A DNA stretch of 7,489 nucleotides, taken from positions 128,997 through 136,485 of the forward strand of contig PBKG01000007.1 of assembly GCA_002722095.1 (NCBI GenBank), in the 5' to 3' direction. Shown in pieces: positions 6,856-7,489 of this stretch. Made by a program: the position numbers and the translations under genes. Below the pieces are notes generated by a model that worked only from the letters and a program-made list of their open reading frames with translations, searched no databases and was not told the origin of the DNA. Each line of letters opens with the position of its first letter. Positions within the stretch are counted from its first letter, which is position 1. This DNA comes from Rhodospirillaceae bacterium (GTDB lineage: Bacteria > Pseudomonadota > Alphaproteobacteria > UBA8366).

Positions 6856-7489
6856 TTAGTCCCAAGGCCCGCTGACGCGTGCCCGCCCACCCGCGTTCGG
6901 AACGCTGCCGCTCACAGGTGACGTGCTAATTCCACCGGCCTCACGCAACGCTTGAATGCGCTTGTCCAGCGGCGGGTGAGTGGCAAAGAGCGCCTGAACG
7001 CGCCCGCCATCGATAGCAAGGGCCGCCATTTCGTCCGGGAGTTCCTCGGTCTTGGGCCCGTCGCGAAGACGTTCGAGCGCCGCGATCATCTTCTCCCGGC
7101 CGGCCAGTTCGGCCCCGCCCGCGTCCGCGCGGTATTCCCGCCAGCGGGAGAACCACATCACCACCACCGATGCCAGCACGCCGAGCACCAGTTGCGCCAC
7201 CAGCGAAACGATCCAGAAGGCGGGCCCGTGGCCGCGCTGAACCTTGAACACCAGCCGGTCGACCAAAAAGCCGATCACGCGTGACAGGAAGATGACGAAC
7301 GTGTTGACCACGCCCTGTATCAGCGCCAGCGTCACCATGTCGCCGTTGGCCGCATGGCTCACTTCATGGGCCAGCACCGCCTCCACCTCATCCGCCGTCA
7401 TGTGCCGCATCAACCCGGTCGAGACGGCGATCAGGGCGGAATTCCGATTCCAGCCGGTGGCGAACGCGTTCGGCGATTCATGATCGAAG
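6856..7489 (-). CDS. htpX: HtpX-type M48 membrane metalloprotease (5' end outside window)
   Basis: HtpX is a zinc endopeptidase of the inner membrane that helps clear misfolded membrane proteins, overlapping with FtsH. The visible 210 residues end at TAA (6858-6856). They begin in the conserved SPNAFATG block just before the active site, so the N-terminal part with the first membrane helices is missing. The zinc motif HEVSH is at visible residues 41-45 and the third ligand is Glu118 in REYRADAGG. Two hydrophobic helices follow the motif (about 53-80 and 89-114). [14 protein letters not shown] (168-181) is the family's C-terminal block, followed by a Ser/Gly/Pro-rich tail ending SGPWD. An internal Met at 7413 is not the start, because family sequence continues upstream of it to the window edge. 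It is transcribed towards the repeat-protein gene. Sampled base composition is clearly higher in GC than in the plus-strand genes. Confidence 0.95.
   Translation of the reverse strand, partial: FDHESPNAFATGWNRNSALIAVSTGLMRHMTADEVEAVLAHEVSHAANGDMVTLALIQGVVNTFVIFLSRVIGFLVDRLVFKVQRGHGPAFWIVSLVAQLVLGVLASVVVMWFSRWREYRADAGGAELAGREKMIAALERLRDGPKTEELPDEMAALAIDGGRVQALFATHPPLDKRIQALREAGGISTSPVSGSVPNAGGRARVSGPWD

Overview
The window looks like a chromosomal segment of an alphaproteobacterium-like organism. This rests mainly on the opening of the adenylosuccinate lyase, which resembles alphaproteobacterial PurB by recall, and on the moderate-to-high GC content. No 16S rRNA or other decisive marker is present, so lineage is inference. 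Four genes run on the plus strand and converge on one gene on the minus strand.

Region 1 (1-3215) is a compact three-gene unit. It holds the 3' part of a UbiD-family prenyl-FMN-dependent decarboxylase gene, cut by the left edge and missing about 57 codons. Next comes a very small ORF for a 29-residue single-pass membrane peptide. A second complete ubiD-family paralogue of 545 residues follows. The gaps are only 5 and 4 bases, so the three are probably co-transcribed and translationally coupled. Both UbiD proteins keep the Arg/Glu/Glu catalytic set and the Asn/His/Glu metal-cofactor set, so both should be active. Their substrate is unknown, and no ubiX-type prenyltransferase gene lies in the window.

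Region 2 (3216-3390) is a 175-base gap with a weak promoter candidate and no other clear signal.

Region 3 (3391-6784) holds purB (adenylosuccinate lyase), overlapped by about 41 bases by a large gene. That gene encodes an exported, all-helical TPR-like repeat protein of about 706 residues with a Pro/Ala/Lys/Glu-rich tail. Its function is not recognised.

Region 4 (6785-6855) is a short convergent intergenic gap with an imperfect hairpin near its middle. Region 5 (6856-7489, minus strand) is the 3' two-thirds or so of htpX, a membrane-bound M48 zinc protease. It is visibly more GC-rich than the rest and resembles the gamma/betaproteobacterial HtpX type.

The most noteworthy item is the membrane microprotein gene lodged between two tandem, divergent but catalytically intact UbiD decarboxylase genes.
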